Assembly (NCBI RefSeq): GCF_001642475.1
Contig: NW_019173973.1
Coordinates: 204,917 to 268,916, forward strand
From: Fonsecaea monophora
Taxonomy: Eukaryota; Ascomycota; Eurotiomycetes; Chaetothyriales; Herpotrichiellaceae
Direction of reading: 5' to 3'
Length of the DNA stretch: 64,000 nucleotides
Shown here: piece by piece, positions 1 to 10,421 of the stretch
How the letters are laid out: every line of letters begins with the position of its first letter
Numbering within the stretch: the stretch's first letter is position 1
Made by a program: the position numbers and the translations under genes
Notes under the pieces: generated by a model
The model's input: only the letters and a program-made list of their open reading frames with translations
Databases searched by the model: none
What the model was told of the DNA's origin: nothing

Positions 1-1
1 T

Positions 2-430
2 GTTGACACAGGCAGACACTCTGCCACACTCTCAGGTGGGTCGATAGGCGTTCTCCACGGTGTGAGGACGTACGTGTTGCAGAACGAGCATGGACAGATC
101 AGTGACACGCACTCCATTTCGGCGGGCCTCGATTACCCCGGCGTGGGACCAGAGTTGTCAAATTGGAAAGACATCTCTCGAGCCCGCTTCATCAGTGCGA
201 CCGACTCAGAGGCATTGATAGGGTTTCGCACGCTCAGCGAGACGGAAGGAATCATTCCTGCGCTGGAATCGAGCCATGCCATCTTTGGGGCCATGCAGGT
301 TGCTAAGCAGATGAACAAGGATCAGACACTAGTGATTTGCCTGAGCGGACGTGGTGACAAGGATGTTCAGAGTGTGGCGGACGAACTACCTAGACTAGGA
401 CCGGGAATTGGGTGGGATCTGAGGTTCTAG
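2..430 (+). CDS. Tryptophan synthase, C-terminal part of the beta domain (5' end outside window)
   Basis: The frame is open from base 2 to the TAG at 428-430, giving 142 residues that continue a gene starting left of the window. The PLP-dependent beta reaction joins indole and serine to make tryptophan; in fungi alpha and beta activities are fused in one cytosolic polypeptide, so this should be the tail of that fusion. Visible family motifs, in order: HSATLSGGSIGVLHG, THSISAGLDYPGVGPE, the EGIIPALESSHA stretch, and the glycine-rich phosphate-binding segment SGRGDKD close to the end. No intron is seen in the visible part. The PLP lysine lies upstream and cannot be checked. Family assignment is secure; the fusion to an alpha domain is inferred from fungal biology. 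Confidence 0.95.
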   Translation, partial: VDTGRHSATLSGGSIGVLHGVRTYVLQNEHGQISDTHSISAGLDYPGVGPELSNWKDISRARFISATDSEALIGFRTLSETEGIIPALESSHAIFGAMQVAKQMNKDQTLVICLSGRGDKDVQSVADELPRLGPGIGWDLRF

Positions 431-2008
431 ACCGAGAGAGATGTAGACATGAAGATTTGGTTGGAAAGGAAATGGATCCACGGCGTCAACCTCAAGATAT
501 GGATGAAGTCGATGTTTGTCTAGGCATGGTTTACGAATGAGAATGAACCAGATTTCGCGTATCGGTGGGTTTCCAGTGCCGATGTTATGAACTAATCGCC
601 CTGATCCTCGCTAGTCCTAGAATTTCTAGCACAGTATGAGATCAGCGACGAGGAGTTTTGTAGGATATTCCCTACCTTTGTGTATTTGCTTGGTGTCTCT
701 TTCTACACCACGATTTCACCAACCGGATTGACTCCGGGGACCAACTCACCACCCAACATCCATATCACTACTATTGGACTGTCACCCCTACTATCAGCTG
801 GGGCGGTCAGTCGGGCATCCCGTCCATGTCAAATGATGCTTTCTCGATTCAGTAAGTGCTTGGGCCATCTGTAGCTGCCATGCATGCGTAAGCTTGGGGG
901 CCTCCTCTGAAAGTGCCGCTTCAAAGCTGAGTTTGTACCATGCGTCCATGCACAGCGACACTACCTTTTCTAATCACATATCTGGGCTGAAATAGAATGC
1001 CAATCCAGCTGGACAGAGCAATCTACCATCTATTGGACATGATGTTATTGGCCTCTGCTCAAGCTCAGGCCCCAATCCCCGAACTCAACTGCGACCTCTC
1101 TACCGTACATCCGTCCGCGGACCAAACGGCCAGCGGTGACAAGTCTCTCGCAATTCCCGTGCCCACTTGATTCTCAATATTCAAGCCGTCGGACAAAATT
1201 CGACTATCATGGCTCATCTCCCCGAGACGTCCAAATCAGCGGGTGTTGTGCCTGGCGTGACTGTGGCTGGACAAAAGGACCTATCCAACATTACAAAACT
1301 TATTCTGGGCCACTCCGTCACATACCTGGCCTGATCGATCCTTCGGCGACGTTTTGGGGAAACAGTATACGGCCCTCGGGGAACAGACGCGGTTCGTCCC
1401 TTGCCATATCCTATCCGTCGAGCTGTACAACAAAGGAGAGAGATCGGCGATGCTCGGCCCTTGAACACAATGTCCTATTCTGCTTTTTCTACGTCCAGAG
1501 GCCATTCAGTTACGTCCTCTACCAAGTCATTGGGCGTATTCAGGGAAGAAGCTAGGAAAAGGCCCTCGATCATTGGCGTCTCCTACGCCTACCTGAGGTG
1601 GCGAGGAAAGCCCTAAGTATTCTAGGCCTTGAAGTCCTGGTCCCTCTACAAACGTACTTTCACAAATATGCTGCACGTTGAGCTCACGTCAGAGCTAACC
1701 ACTTCACCAGCCCTTACAGGAGTACTGACTGCTGCTCTCGATACGTCCAAAGAGGAGATTGATGGGCGATGTCTCTGTGGATGCCTCAACGGTGATTTAG
1801 TGGACGATTTGACTCGAGCGAATTGTGACAAGTACGGCAAGTGCCCGTGGCTCTCGCGGCATGCTCGCCTTCATAGTAGACGCCGGGACAGTGTTAGGAG
1901 GGGCGGGCAAGGCTTCAACAAGAGCATATAAGAGCTGGGTCGACCAGCTGCGCATCCCAAAATGGCAATTTTCATGCCCGAAACATCAACCTCGAGACAT
2001 CGACGAAC
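431..2008. other. Intergenic, with possible decayed coding remnants at about 1209-1860
   Basis: No intact gene is supported. From about 1209 onward, protein-like segments appear in succession but in different frames: a Met-initiated run at 1209-1331 ending in TGA, then a run at about 1330-1454, then a segment at about 1589-1675, then another at 1672-1840. I could not join them by splice signals and did not recognise the family. They may be a frameshifted gene remnant or chance open frames. The rest looks like 3' flank of the tryptophan synthase gene. Confidence 0.4.
1927..1932 (+). promoter_or_regulatory. Possible TATA box of the terpene synthase gene
   Basis: TATAAG lies 82 nt upstream of the first ATG of the terpene synthase frame (2009), a plausible spacing for a fungal core promoter. 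It is a short match and was judged by position only. Confidence 0.4.
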
Positions 2009-3172
2009 ATGCTCAGCTTCTACTGTGGCTTATTCTTTGTCCTTGCACCCGTTTTGTACCACAGGATGGCCAGAAAGAATAGAGAGGTGTTGATGCCGCA
2101 GGGACCGCCCTTCTCGAAAAGTCCTCCCGAGCCCTCTAAGCGTGTCCGTATTGCAAGCCCAGCAGACGAGAAGGCAGAGACTGCAAAGGTTCTACGAGAA
2201 TTCTTCCACAAGATCGGTTTCAACACGCAACAATACGAGGATCCGTATCCGCAAGAGTTGGACGACATTGTCCGAGGGCGAGTTCGATCGTGGAACCTTG
2301 ACGACAAGCGCACCGCCCATCTCCTCAAGCTCCTTCCCACCTGTGCCAGCGGGGCTCAGAAACAATACAAACAAGCCTCGGCTGAGGTCAAGACATTCAT
2401 CACCCTGTATTCCATGTTATTGTTCTACGTCGACGATCTTGTCGTCAGGGAGCCTGGGAACATCCTGCCGGAGTTGCAGAAACTGTCGTCCCCGAATACC
2501 CCACGAGAGACAAGCAGTATCTATTCAGACCCGTGCCTCTCGTTGTGGTCGGGTCTCGTCACCTCCGAAGCCCATTTGTACTATGGGCCATATTCGACCG
2601 GCGCCATCCAGAAGGGACTGGTCGAGTTCCTCATGGGGAGCATCATCGAGGCACGGTTCCCCCGAGGTCTCGGACAAGACGCCCTCCTCACGACGCACGT
2701 TCCAGCGACAGCGGCGCATCTGTTGCGCGACAAGGCCGGGTCCGGCGAGGTCTACGCGCACTTCATGTTCCCCACGCACTTGGCACCAGAGGACAGGTAC
2801 CTGGGTAGATACTTTGTCTGCATCCGCGACATGACCGACTGGATCAACTTCACCAACGACATCATGTCATTCTACAAAGAGAACAACCCCCACGACGGCG
2901 TCGTCGAGGAGAACACCTACATCCAGAACCGCGCGCGCTGCGAGGGCAAAACGACCCTGCAAGTGCTGAGAGACCTGTGCGACGAGATTGTGACACTGAC
3001 AGAGAGTATCCGCCGCGGGCTGAAGGGCGAGCCCGTTCTCGAGGAAATCTGGGAGAACTATGTCAACGGGTATATCCTGTTCCACGCGTGTGATCGGCGC
3101 TACCGGCTCAAGGAGTTGGGGATTGTGTTTGAGCGGGAGGGTGAGGGTGAGACTAAGAAGGGCACGTTGTGA
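2009..3172 (+). CDS. TRI5-family (trichodiene-synthase-like) sesquiterpene cyclase
   Basis: This is a single-exon frame of 387 residues, close to the usual length of the family. These class I cyclases ionise farnesyl diphosphate with magnesium and cyclise it to a sesquiterpene; the product cannot be read from sequence. The NSE metal-binding triad is clear as NDIMSFYKE (N283, S287, E291), and the conserved basic CDRRYRL block is at 361-367. The first aspartate-rich motif is reduced to VDDLV (D142, D143), lacking the later acidic residue normally seen. The first 18 residues are hydrophobic and could be a membrane anchor, or the real start could be M20 (ATG at 2066, better context) or M29. A TATA-like box lies 82 nt upstream. 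The family includes enzymes of longiborneol and trichothecene pathways, but no other pathway-specific gene is seen here. Confidence 0.88.
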   Translation: MLSFYCGLFFVLAPVLYHRMARKNREVLMPQGPPFSKSPPEPSKRVRIASPADEKAETAKVLREFFHKIGFNTQQYEDPYPQELDDIVRGRVRSWNLDDKRTAHLLKLLPTCASGAQKQYKQASAEVKTFITLYSMLLFYVDDLVVREPGNILPELQKLSSPNTPRETSSIYSDPCLSLWSGLVTSEAHLYYGPYSTGAIQKGLVEFLMGSIIEARFPRGLGQDALLTTHVPATAAHLLRDKAGSGEVYAHFMFPTHLAPEDRYLGRYFVCIRDMTDWINFTNDIMSFYKENNPHDGVVEENTYIQNRARCEGKTTLQVLRDLCDEIVTLTESIRRGLKGEPVLEEIWENYVNGYILFHACDRRYRLKELGIVFEREGEGETKKGTL

Positions 3173-3896
3173 CAGTGAATAATTCTTTGTGACAAATGTT
3201 GGTCAAGTTGGTCAAGTTGTCCCAGCCCAACTAGTCGATCTGCTTTACATTGGATAAATACAGTACTCACGTCAGAGATATCTACATCCAGGAGAAGGAA
3301 TAAGAATTATAGACTTGACTTTGTTTCATGTCCATACTCACCTTCTCAATCGAATAATTGACCTAATAAATAGTTAGATACGTTGTCCGTCCTATCCAGA
3401 CCATACATTGTATACATCATATACGAGGGACGTCGTCGTACTTGGGACATGTACATGACTCCCCGACCTACAGGAGTCTCGCCAGGTGTTTGAGTAGCTG
3501 GCTAGCTGGACGGATGGATAGGTAGGTTGGTAGCGCAACGTCACACGATACAATGAATTTGATATGATGCAACGAATGCGATGTAAATGCGATGTAATAT
3601 TCACAACGAAGCGAGAGCGGAGTCCTGGGGGGTAACGTACCGAGTACTAGGGGTGGATTGTCTGGGAGACCCCCATTTCCTTGCAGCCTTGTGGCACCAG
3701 GCAGGCTGACATACTCGCCTACCTATTCGCCTACCTCCTCACCTACCTACATGGGCAACCGTACCAACTCAATTCAGGTCAGCTTGTACGTAAAGAACCC
3801 AAGCACCTAAGCACTTACTTTGCATTATTACATATTGACCTCGGCACGTGGCACTTGATTACCTGACTGAGCACGAGCCAGTGAGTGTCAGTCACG

Positions 3897-3931
3897 CCAG
3901 CCAGCCAGTCAGTCAGTCTAGGTAGGTAGGT
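3897..3931. repeat. Tetranucleotide repeat (CCAG/CAGT then TAGG)
   Basis: Imperfect tandem CCAG and CAGT units pass directly into TAGG units. Non-coding simple sequence. Confidence 0.7.
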
Positions 3932-4380
3932 TTGTTTGTTGGTAGTGGTAGTGGTTAGATTCTGATTACAAGAGTTGCTTGATGCTCGGTGCTCGGGGTT
4001 GGTGCTGACATAGGTACGAGGTACAGAGTACTCGATATATCATTGATCAAGGTGGCGACTCTGTGCATCGTACCTCGTACCATGTACCATGCGGAAAAGG
4101 GGAAACGCTTCGCTTGTGCCGGTGTCAGTGCCGCGGAGGGGGAAAAGGCCCATGGATCTTCTGCGTACGCGTGCGTGTACGTGGACATGTACATGTAGAC
4201 ACATAGTGGCGATGGGGATGAGGATGAGGATGAGGTGGTGGTACTCTATATATATAGACATGTACGGTGTTGTTTGTTGTTCGGGGTTGTCGGGAGGTAA
4301 AGAAAAGCAAGAAAGAAGGACCTCGTACACAGGCAAAGACAGGATAGGGTTAATAACCGTGCGGGCTGACGAATCTCTCG

Positions 4381-4409
4381 GGGTCAGGGTCAGGGTCAGG
4401 GACAGGGTG
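4381..4409 (+). repeat. GGGTCA tandem repeat
   Basis: Three perfect GGGTCA units are followed by degenerate GGGACAGGGTGA. The unit differs by one base from the fungal telomere unit TTAGGG, but the run is too short to argue for a telomeric origin. Confidence 0.6.
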
Positions 4410-4577
4410 ATCAATTCATCAGGATGTTGACCGTCACCTTGACGTACAGCGCTTCTGTGGTGACCTTTTGCTTCTGAGCTCCTACAGTGATAGACCTCGG
4501 AGACTAGGTCCTCCAGGTAGCAGCGGTAACACGGATATGTAAGATAGAAAGTGCTCTTCCGCTCTCTCTGTCTCTCT

Positions 4578-5429
4578 CTATAACCGCCCGGTACTCGAGA
4601 CAATCCCACCGTCAACCACCAGCTTCTGGCCCGTAATGTAGCCCGCCGCGGCGTTACTCGACAGAAACACCACGGCATTGGCGACGTCGCGCGAAGACCC
4701 CATCTTTCCCGTCGGCACCTGGTTGTGTCTCGTCTGCACGAATCCTTCGTAGTCGCCGCTGGCGTACTTGTTGGCCAGTGTCTGCACAAGAGGCGTGAAC
4801 ATGAGCCCCGGCAGGACCGTGTTGAGACGGACGCCCTTGTCGGCATAGAGGACGGCCGTGTGTTTCGTGAACTGCGTGACGGCCGCCTTGGTCGCGGCAT
4901 ACGCCACTTGCGGCTTCCCCACGTACCGGATGCTGGCGATGCTGCTGATGTTGACCACGGCTCCCCGACCCTGGGCTTCCATGTACGGTAGCACGGCGTG
5001 GCAGGTCAGGTAGACGGATTTCAGGTTGATGGCCGTCTGCGCGTCCCAGACCTGCTCGCTCATGTCGGCGGGGCCGCCCTTTTCGCTGCGCCCGACGTTG
5101 TTCACGAGGATGTCGATGCGCGAGTACCTCGAGATGCATTGTTGGACGAGCTGTTCCACGTCCGTGGCCTTGGTGACGTCGGCGACGACCACGTCCACGA
5201 CGGCACCGGGGACGATTTTCTCTATGCGCGACTTGGTGAGGTTGGCGGCGTCGAGGTTGATGTCGCACCCAAAGACCTTGACGCCGTTGCGCGCCAGAGC
5301 CAGCGCCGTCGCCGCACCGTTGCCCCAGTTCGTCGTCTCCTCGGGCGGGCCATCTTGCCCGATACCTGTGACTAGAGCGACCTGACCGGTCAAGTCGGGG
5401 TATCTGGGCGGATCCTGGTCGGCAGACAT
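4578..5429 (-). CDS. Short-chain dehydrogenase/reductase (classical SDR fold)
   Basis: This 283-residue single-exon frame has the length and motif order of classical NAD(P)-dependent SDR oxidoreductases, probably a soluble enzyme; the substrate is unknown. The cofactor loop begins TGIG at 21-24 but is extended before GNGAA (36-40), a longer glycine-rich loop found in a fungal SDR subgroup. NNVG is at 110-113, the catalytic Ser is S162 or S163, the YxxxK pair is Y177 and K181, and the late PGLMFTPL segment is also typical. The family resembles FabG-like ketoreductases. The gene converges on the terpene synthase, and its upstream region faces the sugar transporter. A role in modifying the terpene product is possible but only suggested by proximity. 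Confidence 0.9.
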   Translation of the reverse strand: MSADQDPPRYPDLTGQVALVTGIGQDGPPEETTNWGNGAATALALARNGVKVFGCDINLDAANLTKSRIEKIVPGAVVDVVVADVTKATDVEQLVQQCISRYSRIDILVNNVGRSEKGGPADMSEQVWDAQTAINLKSVYLTCHAVLPYMEAQGRGAVVNISSIASIRYVGKPQVAYAATKAAVTQFTKHTAVLYADKGVRLNTVLPGLMFTPLVQTLANKYASGDYEGFVQTRHNQVPTGKMGSSRDVANAVVFLSSNAAAGYITGQKLVVDGGIVSSTGRL

Positions 5430-6860
5430 GGCAGGCCGGGATGGGTGGGGATCACTTTCTGCAATGGCTCTCAGTATGCTCTATCACACATCATATGATA
5501 GAAGGGGGGGTTTCGTTCATAATTTCTGAACATACATACACCTCAACTCATTAACATCCATCGCCATGCGACTTTTGCAATATCCGGCCCCGCAAAGTCC
5601 GTCGGCAAGAACGGCGATTCGCGGCAGGACGTTCTACTCGGTAAGCCGAAGCGGTGCGGAAGCGGTTTGTTGGAGGTGTCCAGGAGCATGGGACGCCCTG
5701 TGGGGAGGCCCTGGTTAAGTCGGGGCATTGGGGGAAATTTTGGCCGGGGTGGTGGAGATGGAGATGGAGACACAGACGCAGGTGCAGGTGCAGGTGCAGA
5801 CGAGGCGAGGCTCGTTGTTCTTTGTGGAGAAGCAGATTTGGGGTTGGAAAATTATTCAACCTCAACTTGTTTCATCCTCATCCCATCGCTCACTTCATCC
5901 GGAACTCGCCCTCTTTTATGCTCCCTCTCCCAGATTTCCCGTGTCTACCGTCTGCTCGAGTACGGCAAAGATCCCAGTTGAGAAGAAAAATCGAGAGAAA
6001 CGTGTCACGGTGCCCACAATTGGGGTCTTGCTCGGCTGCTCCTCATCCCTGGTATCTCGACTGCTGTTCTCTCACCAACAACTTCCCCTAACTCGTCATG
6101 AAAGGCTCAACCTCGGTCCTCATCCTCTAAGGTTTTTTTCTGCTGGCCACATGATTACACATTACCAACCGTCAGACGGGGCTTGGTTTCCGAACAAGAG
6201 TTTGCCAATACCGAGCTTAGCAGCGTGGCTGCTAAGGCCGCATCCTGGCGAACCTTTTTGGCCAAGGACGCCGTGCGTAAATCTTGGTTATATCTCGGAT
6301 GCGGCTGTGGTTCTCTCCGGTATATCTCTGAGAAGGCTGCGGCAAAGGATTGTTGTTATCACCGCCGATCCGTGGTTCCTTACCATGCGCTCTTCAAAGG
6401 TTGGGCCCAATACCTTTGCATGTACGACCTCACGCAACTGCACCTCGCCCTAGACCCATAGTCTCACAGCGTTCCCCGCATAGCGTGGATTTTGTTATCC
6501 ACTTCTCTTCTCCATGGGGCTTCTGCTCTGGAGCCTGGGTACCCACGCACTTCACCTCCGGATTATGATTCCCTTTTATCTGAGTCAGGGACACAGAGGA
6601 CGACGAGGTGATTGGCGCCACCGGCGCCTATTCGTGCGGTCATTTCCCTCTTATCCTCGGTCTACAGTTGGAGATCGTGTTGATCGTGTCAGCCCTTTCC
6701 TGGATGGATCAACACTTTCGGATCCGGTGAGAAACCGAATAATAACACACATACAAAGGCAGGGTACTTATCTCCTAATGCTTCGCTTGTTGCTTGTCTC
6801 GCTTTTCCTCTTTTTTCCCCCCTCTCCCAATCAAGCCTCTTGCTTTGGTCACTCCTCAAG
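5430..6860. other. Divergent intergenic region between SDR and sugar transporter
   Basis: This region should hold the promoters of both flanking genes. It includes a purine-rich repeat at 5757-5803 (GGAGAT then GCAGGT units). A 241-codon frame at 5728-6453 passes through that repeat and has low-complexity, non-family composition, so I do not call it. The stretch before the transporter ATG is pyrimidine-rich (6785-6840), as is common before fungal start codons. Confidence 0.55.
5757..5803. repeat. Hexanucleotide repeat (GGAGAT / GCAGGT)
   Basis: Short imperfect tandem hexanucleotides in the intergenic region. They make a misleading low-complexity open frame. Confidence 0.6.
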
Positions 6861-8761
6861 ATGTTGAACAAAATCATCGTCAACAATTACAACCTTTGGG
6901 TCGTGGTGTTTGTGGCCCTGGGCACCATTTCCACAGCCTATGGTCTCGCCATCATTGGCTCGACCGTCGGCCAGCCCAACTTCTATTCCTACTTCAATCT
7001 GGCCACGGCGGGCGAGCCTGGCTATGACCACACAACCAACATGATCGGTGCCTTGAACGGCGTCAACTCGGCCGGCGCAATCGCTGGATGTATCTCACAA
7101 GCTTGGACTTCGGACAAATACGGCAGGAAGCGCACGATGCAGTTCGGTTCCGTCATTCTCATCGTCGGTGGCGCCCTGTGTGCTGGCGCGGTCGACATGG
7201 CAATGTTTCTTGTCGGGCGTTTTGTTGCTGGTATGGGTTCAGGGATTCTAGCCTGCGTTGTCCCCATCTACCAGGCAGAGGTATCCACGCCAGGTATGTA
7301 ACCTGTTCTTCCTGCCCCCATCTTCCCTGCTGTCTCTGACGATGCAACCCACAGAGACTCGAGGCGCTATGGTCTGCGTCACTGGTATCATGTACGCAGT
7401 CGGCTATGCTCTGGCAGGGTGGCTCGGCTACGCCTGTTTCCACATGTCGGCCACGGATCCTGCTGCCCAATTCGCCTGGCGATTCCCGCTCGCTTTCCAA
7501 GTCGTCTTCCCCTTGATCTTGCTGGCCGGCAGCAATCTTGTCCCCTACAGCCCCCGTTGGCTCCTCTCGCAAAACCGTCGCCAAGAAGCCCTGGACGTGG
7601 TCAAGCGACTTCACAGGACCCCCAACGACCCTGAAGATATCAAGGCTCGGCGTGAATTCTGGCTCATGGAGCAACAGTACGACATGGACGCCACCATGGC
7701 CCGTGGCCGGTTCGAGCTCTTCAGCACCCCGTCGAACAGGAAACGCGCCCTGATGGCCGCTGTTCTCATGTGGGGCAATCAATTTTTGGGTATCTTTGTG
7801 ATGACCAACTATGTCAGTCGTTGTCTCTTCTGTAAAACATTTGGTCGCTGACGGTTGATATAGGGCGTGTTGATCTATGCAAGTCTCGGGTTGAGCGGGT
7901 CAATTCCGCTGCTGCTCAACGCATGCTGGACGACCTTCACTCTGATCGGCAACACATGGACTGCACTGTACATTGACCGCTTCGGCCGGCGTAACTTCAT
8001 GCTCATCGGCTCCGTTGGCTGTGTCGTCTCGGTCATTTTCCTCGCCGCCTTGACAGCCTCGTTCCTTAACACCACCAACGAGGCTGGCCTGCGTGCCGGC
8101 GTCTTCTTCATCTGGTTCTACATCATCTGGTGGTGCTTCTTCATCGATGCCACCCAGTACGTCTACGTGGCCGAGATCTTCCCCAACCATCTGCGTCCTG
8201 CCGGTGTCGCGCTGGGGTTGTCGGCCTTTTACCTTGCCAGCGAAGTCACCCTTGTGGCTGCTCCGGTTGCGCTGAACAAGATTGGCTGGAAGTTCTATCT
8301 AGTCTTGATTATTCCATCCTCAGTGGTAAGTTCGCCATAACCCTGACTCTTACCCTCACTTTCACGACCCCCCCCCCCCCCCCCTCTCTCTTTTTTTGAC
8401 GCCTCCCCCACAATTTTTTGAGCCCTGAAATTCATACTGACGCTCTCACCCTTTCCAGTACATTGTGATCATCTACCTCTTCTTCCCCGAGACCAAGGGC
8501 CGCACGCTCGAGGAGATTGGCCACGTCTTTGGCGACGACATGCACGTGGCCACGCAATGGTACGACGCCTCGGATGAGGAGAAGCGCAAGATCGAGGAAC
8601 AGGCTCTCCGGGAGACCGAGGGCGGCATCGTGCACGAGAAGGGCTACCAGGGCGCTGCCAATGTCATCGCCTCGGGCGAAAGCACTAGCCGCGACGATGC
8701 CGAGGAGATCTACGCCGAGAAGGGCAACGAGGTGCGTAGCGAGGAGATTGTCAAGGCTTGA
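6861..8761 (+). CDS. MFS sugar transporter (sugar porter family)
   Basis: Exons 6861-7293, 7355-7812, 7864-8325 and 8459-8761 join in phase to 551 residues, the usual size for fungal sugar porters with 12 membrane helices. The plasma membrane is the likely site; substrate specificity is not readable. Signatures: the loop 2-3 motif DKYGRKRT, PIYQAEVSTPETRG spanning intron 1, YSPRWLL after helix 6, DRFGRR after helix 8, and PETKGRTLEEI after helix 12. Each intron has a GT start and AG end, and the first two have CTGAC branch sites. Intron 3 is longer (133 nt) and contains an unbroken run of 17 C. The start at 6861 begins the family's usual N-terminal segment; an upstream CTG in frame is not needed. 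Confidence 0.93.
8368..8384 (+). repeat. C17 homopolymer inside transporter intron 3
   Basis: Seventeen consecutive C residues lie between the donor at 8326 and the acceptor ending at 8458. The run is intronic, so length changes would not shift the reading frame. Confidence 0.85.
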
Positions 8762-9480
8762 TCTGTCTTGTAAGATAGTATGGCGTAGATGGAAGGCGGG
8801 CGGAGGAACCTCTCCTCCCGCGTTGATTGAGGTTGAGGTCGAGATTGAGATATAGAATAGAGATAGAGTCAGCCATTCAGGATATCCGTACCGAGTACAT
8901 GTATCCACTATTCAGAATAGAAGTATAATACCATGTTCAGATTCACTTGTCTGGAGGGGGAGGGGGAGATGGAAAGGACAGGAGATGTATGTACATATAT
9001 AGGAGGTCGTGGTGGTAGTAGTTAGATTCCATTCGACGATGGGTCAAGATTAATATTAAGTATTCTCTCAGTCTCACACACTCTCACACTCTTTCAAAAC
9101 TCCGTCTGTCTGGCTGTCTTTCTCAGATGCCTTGCTTGAAAAGGATAATTAAGACAATTCAGTACTTTCTTGTTTGTTTGCTTGCTTGATTCAATCGAAT
9201 GTCCAATATCTGGGCTTCTGTCCGGTTTTCCTAGTCTGTCACCTGTAGCCTTGTCTGTCTCCCTATTCAGTCAGGCAGTCAGTCAGTCAGGCAGTCAGTC
9301 AGGATATATGATATAATACAATATACCGTGATATCACGTAATGTAACGTAATGTAAAACGTAAGGTAACATGCCATGGAAAGGACCTTGCATACATTCAT
9401 GCGTCTAGACACACATCCCATCATGTCCATCCACGCATCCATCCATCCATCCACAGGCTGTCCTCGCCAAGAAAGGAATA
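8762..9480. other. Intergenic, convergent 3' flanks with CAGT repeats
   Basis: This lies between the 3' ends of the transporter and the small membrane protein gene. A CAGT/CAGG tandem run occupies 9268-9302, followed by A/T-rich, palindrome-like sequence near 9305-9365. No coding frame of note. Confidence 0.6.
9268..9302. repeat. CAGT/CAGG tetranucleotide repeat
   Basis: About nine imperfect tetranucleotide units in a non-coding interval. Confidence 0.7.
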
Positions 9481-9906
9481 TCAGAAGCAATACCCACAAA
9501 CCGTAAGAATGGCACCAAACGCCGCAACCACCCCCGCCGCGACCTTGACCTGCCCGGCGCCCGCGCGTCTCACGCCCTCCAGCACCCTCTCCGGCGCGAG
9601 CATGCGCGTCAACCCGACGACCACGCCCGCCCAGCCCGCCAGAGTGACCAGAATCGCCCACCGCGGCGTCTGCGTCTGCGTCTGCGTCCGGGCAGTCCAT
9701 CTCCAGAGGCTATGCGCCTGCACGGTGGCGAGGGACGCGGTGAAGACGACGGCGCCGTTGAGGAAGACGGCCGACGCGGTGCTGGTGGCCCAGATGTGCG
9801 GGTTTAGCGTTTCGGCGAGGGAGATGGTCAGGAGGGTCGGGCCGATCAGTCGGGCGAGGTTGTGCGAATGGCTCAAGGTAAGAGAGGCGGGAGGAGGGGC
9901 AGACAT
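9481..9906 (-). CDS. Small four-helix membrane protein of unknown function
   Basis: A 141-residue single-exon frame. Hydrophobic segments at about 18-34, 44-62, 83-102 and 120-141 predict four membrane helices. The pattern of LARLIGPTLL, NPHIW, an AHSLWRW loop and LAGWAGVVVGLTRMLAPE resembles a widespread family of small uncharacterised membrane proteins, known also from bacteria. I recall the pattern but not a named function. The QTQTQTQ stretch (74-80) is encoded by a GCGTCT repeat and sits in the loop between helices 2 and 3. The start ATG is followed directly by the conserved region, supporting this model. Expression and location are not evident. Confidence 0.7.
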   Translation of the reverse strand: MSAPPPASLTLSHSHNLARLIGPTLLTISLAETLNPHIWATSTASAVFLNGAVVFTASLATVQAHSLWRWTARTQTQTQTPRWAILVTLAGWAGVVVGLTRMLAPERVLEGVRRAGAGQVKVAAGVVAAFGAILTVCGYCF

Positions 9907-10421
9907 TGGATGGTTGGTTGAATGGTTGAATGGACGGGTGGGTGAGAGGGGAGAATAGTGATAGAATTAGGAGGAGAACAGGTAGCAAGATGTAAACTGA
10001 GAGCACCTGGTGGTAGTCGGTTCGTCTGACTTTGATCGCTTTGGTCGTGGGGTGTCTTGCGATTCTGGAAGATCGTGTAAACTTGTATGTGCGAGACTGT
10101 CTCAACTGCCTTTAAACAGTGGTTAGGGGTAGTTTGAATAGAGTATAGATACGAGTACGAGTACGAGGTATGCACAGTAGATGCATATGCTTTAATTTTT
10201 AGTTTTATATAGTTACCGCAGACCTAACTTTCTCCCTTACCATATTTTAACCTGGCTCCCGTATTGACACGGCTTGGTATTGTACTAGAGGTCCAGAGGT
10301 CAAACAAGACACCTCAAACATACTGTACGAGTCCGAGTATTAACACCACTAAGTAAAGTGTTCCTCATGTGTCCTATACTGAAACTCCCACTAGCTTTTC
10401 CAATTCTCTCATCCCCGCTGC
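9907..10421. other. Intergenic, upstream of the small membrane protein gene
   Basis: Upstream region of the minus-strand membrane protein gene and 3' flank of the acyl-CoA dehydrogenase gene, which is on the same strand. GAGTAC repeats occur at about 10150-10168. No gene seen. Confidence 0.6.

Larger units (their letters stand above)
3173..4577. other. Intergenic, rich in short tandem repeats
   Basis: This is the space between the terpene synthase and SDR genes, which are convergent. It carries CCAG/CAGT and TAGG runs near 3897-3931, GATGAG repeats near 4214-4236, and three GGGTCA units at 4381-4398. Open frames here are short, overlap on both strands and look like chance reading of simple sequence. 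No gene is supported. Confidence 0.6.

Noticed and set aside
2142..2834. 230-codon plus-strand frame
   Set aside because: It is an out-of-frame shadow of the terpene synthase gene.
4381..4409. Interstitial telomere-like repeat
   Set aside because: Only three GGGTCA units, not the TTAGGG unit; chance simple sequence is the better explanation.
4040..4900. 286-codon minus-strand frame
   Set aside because: It runs through simple repeats and overlaps the SDR coding region in another frame; the SDR frame carries all family motifs.
5728..6453. 241-codon plus-strand frame
   Set aside because: It begins in a hexanucleotide repeat, has low-complexity composition and no family features, and overlaps other equally long frames.
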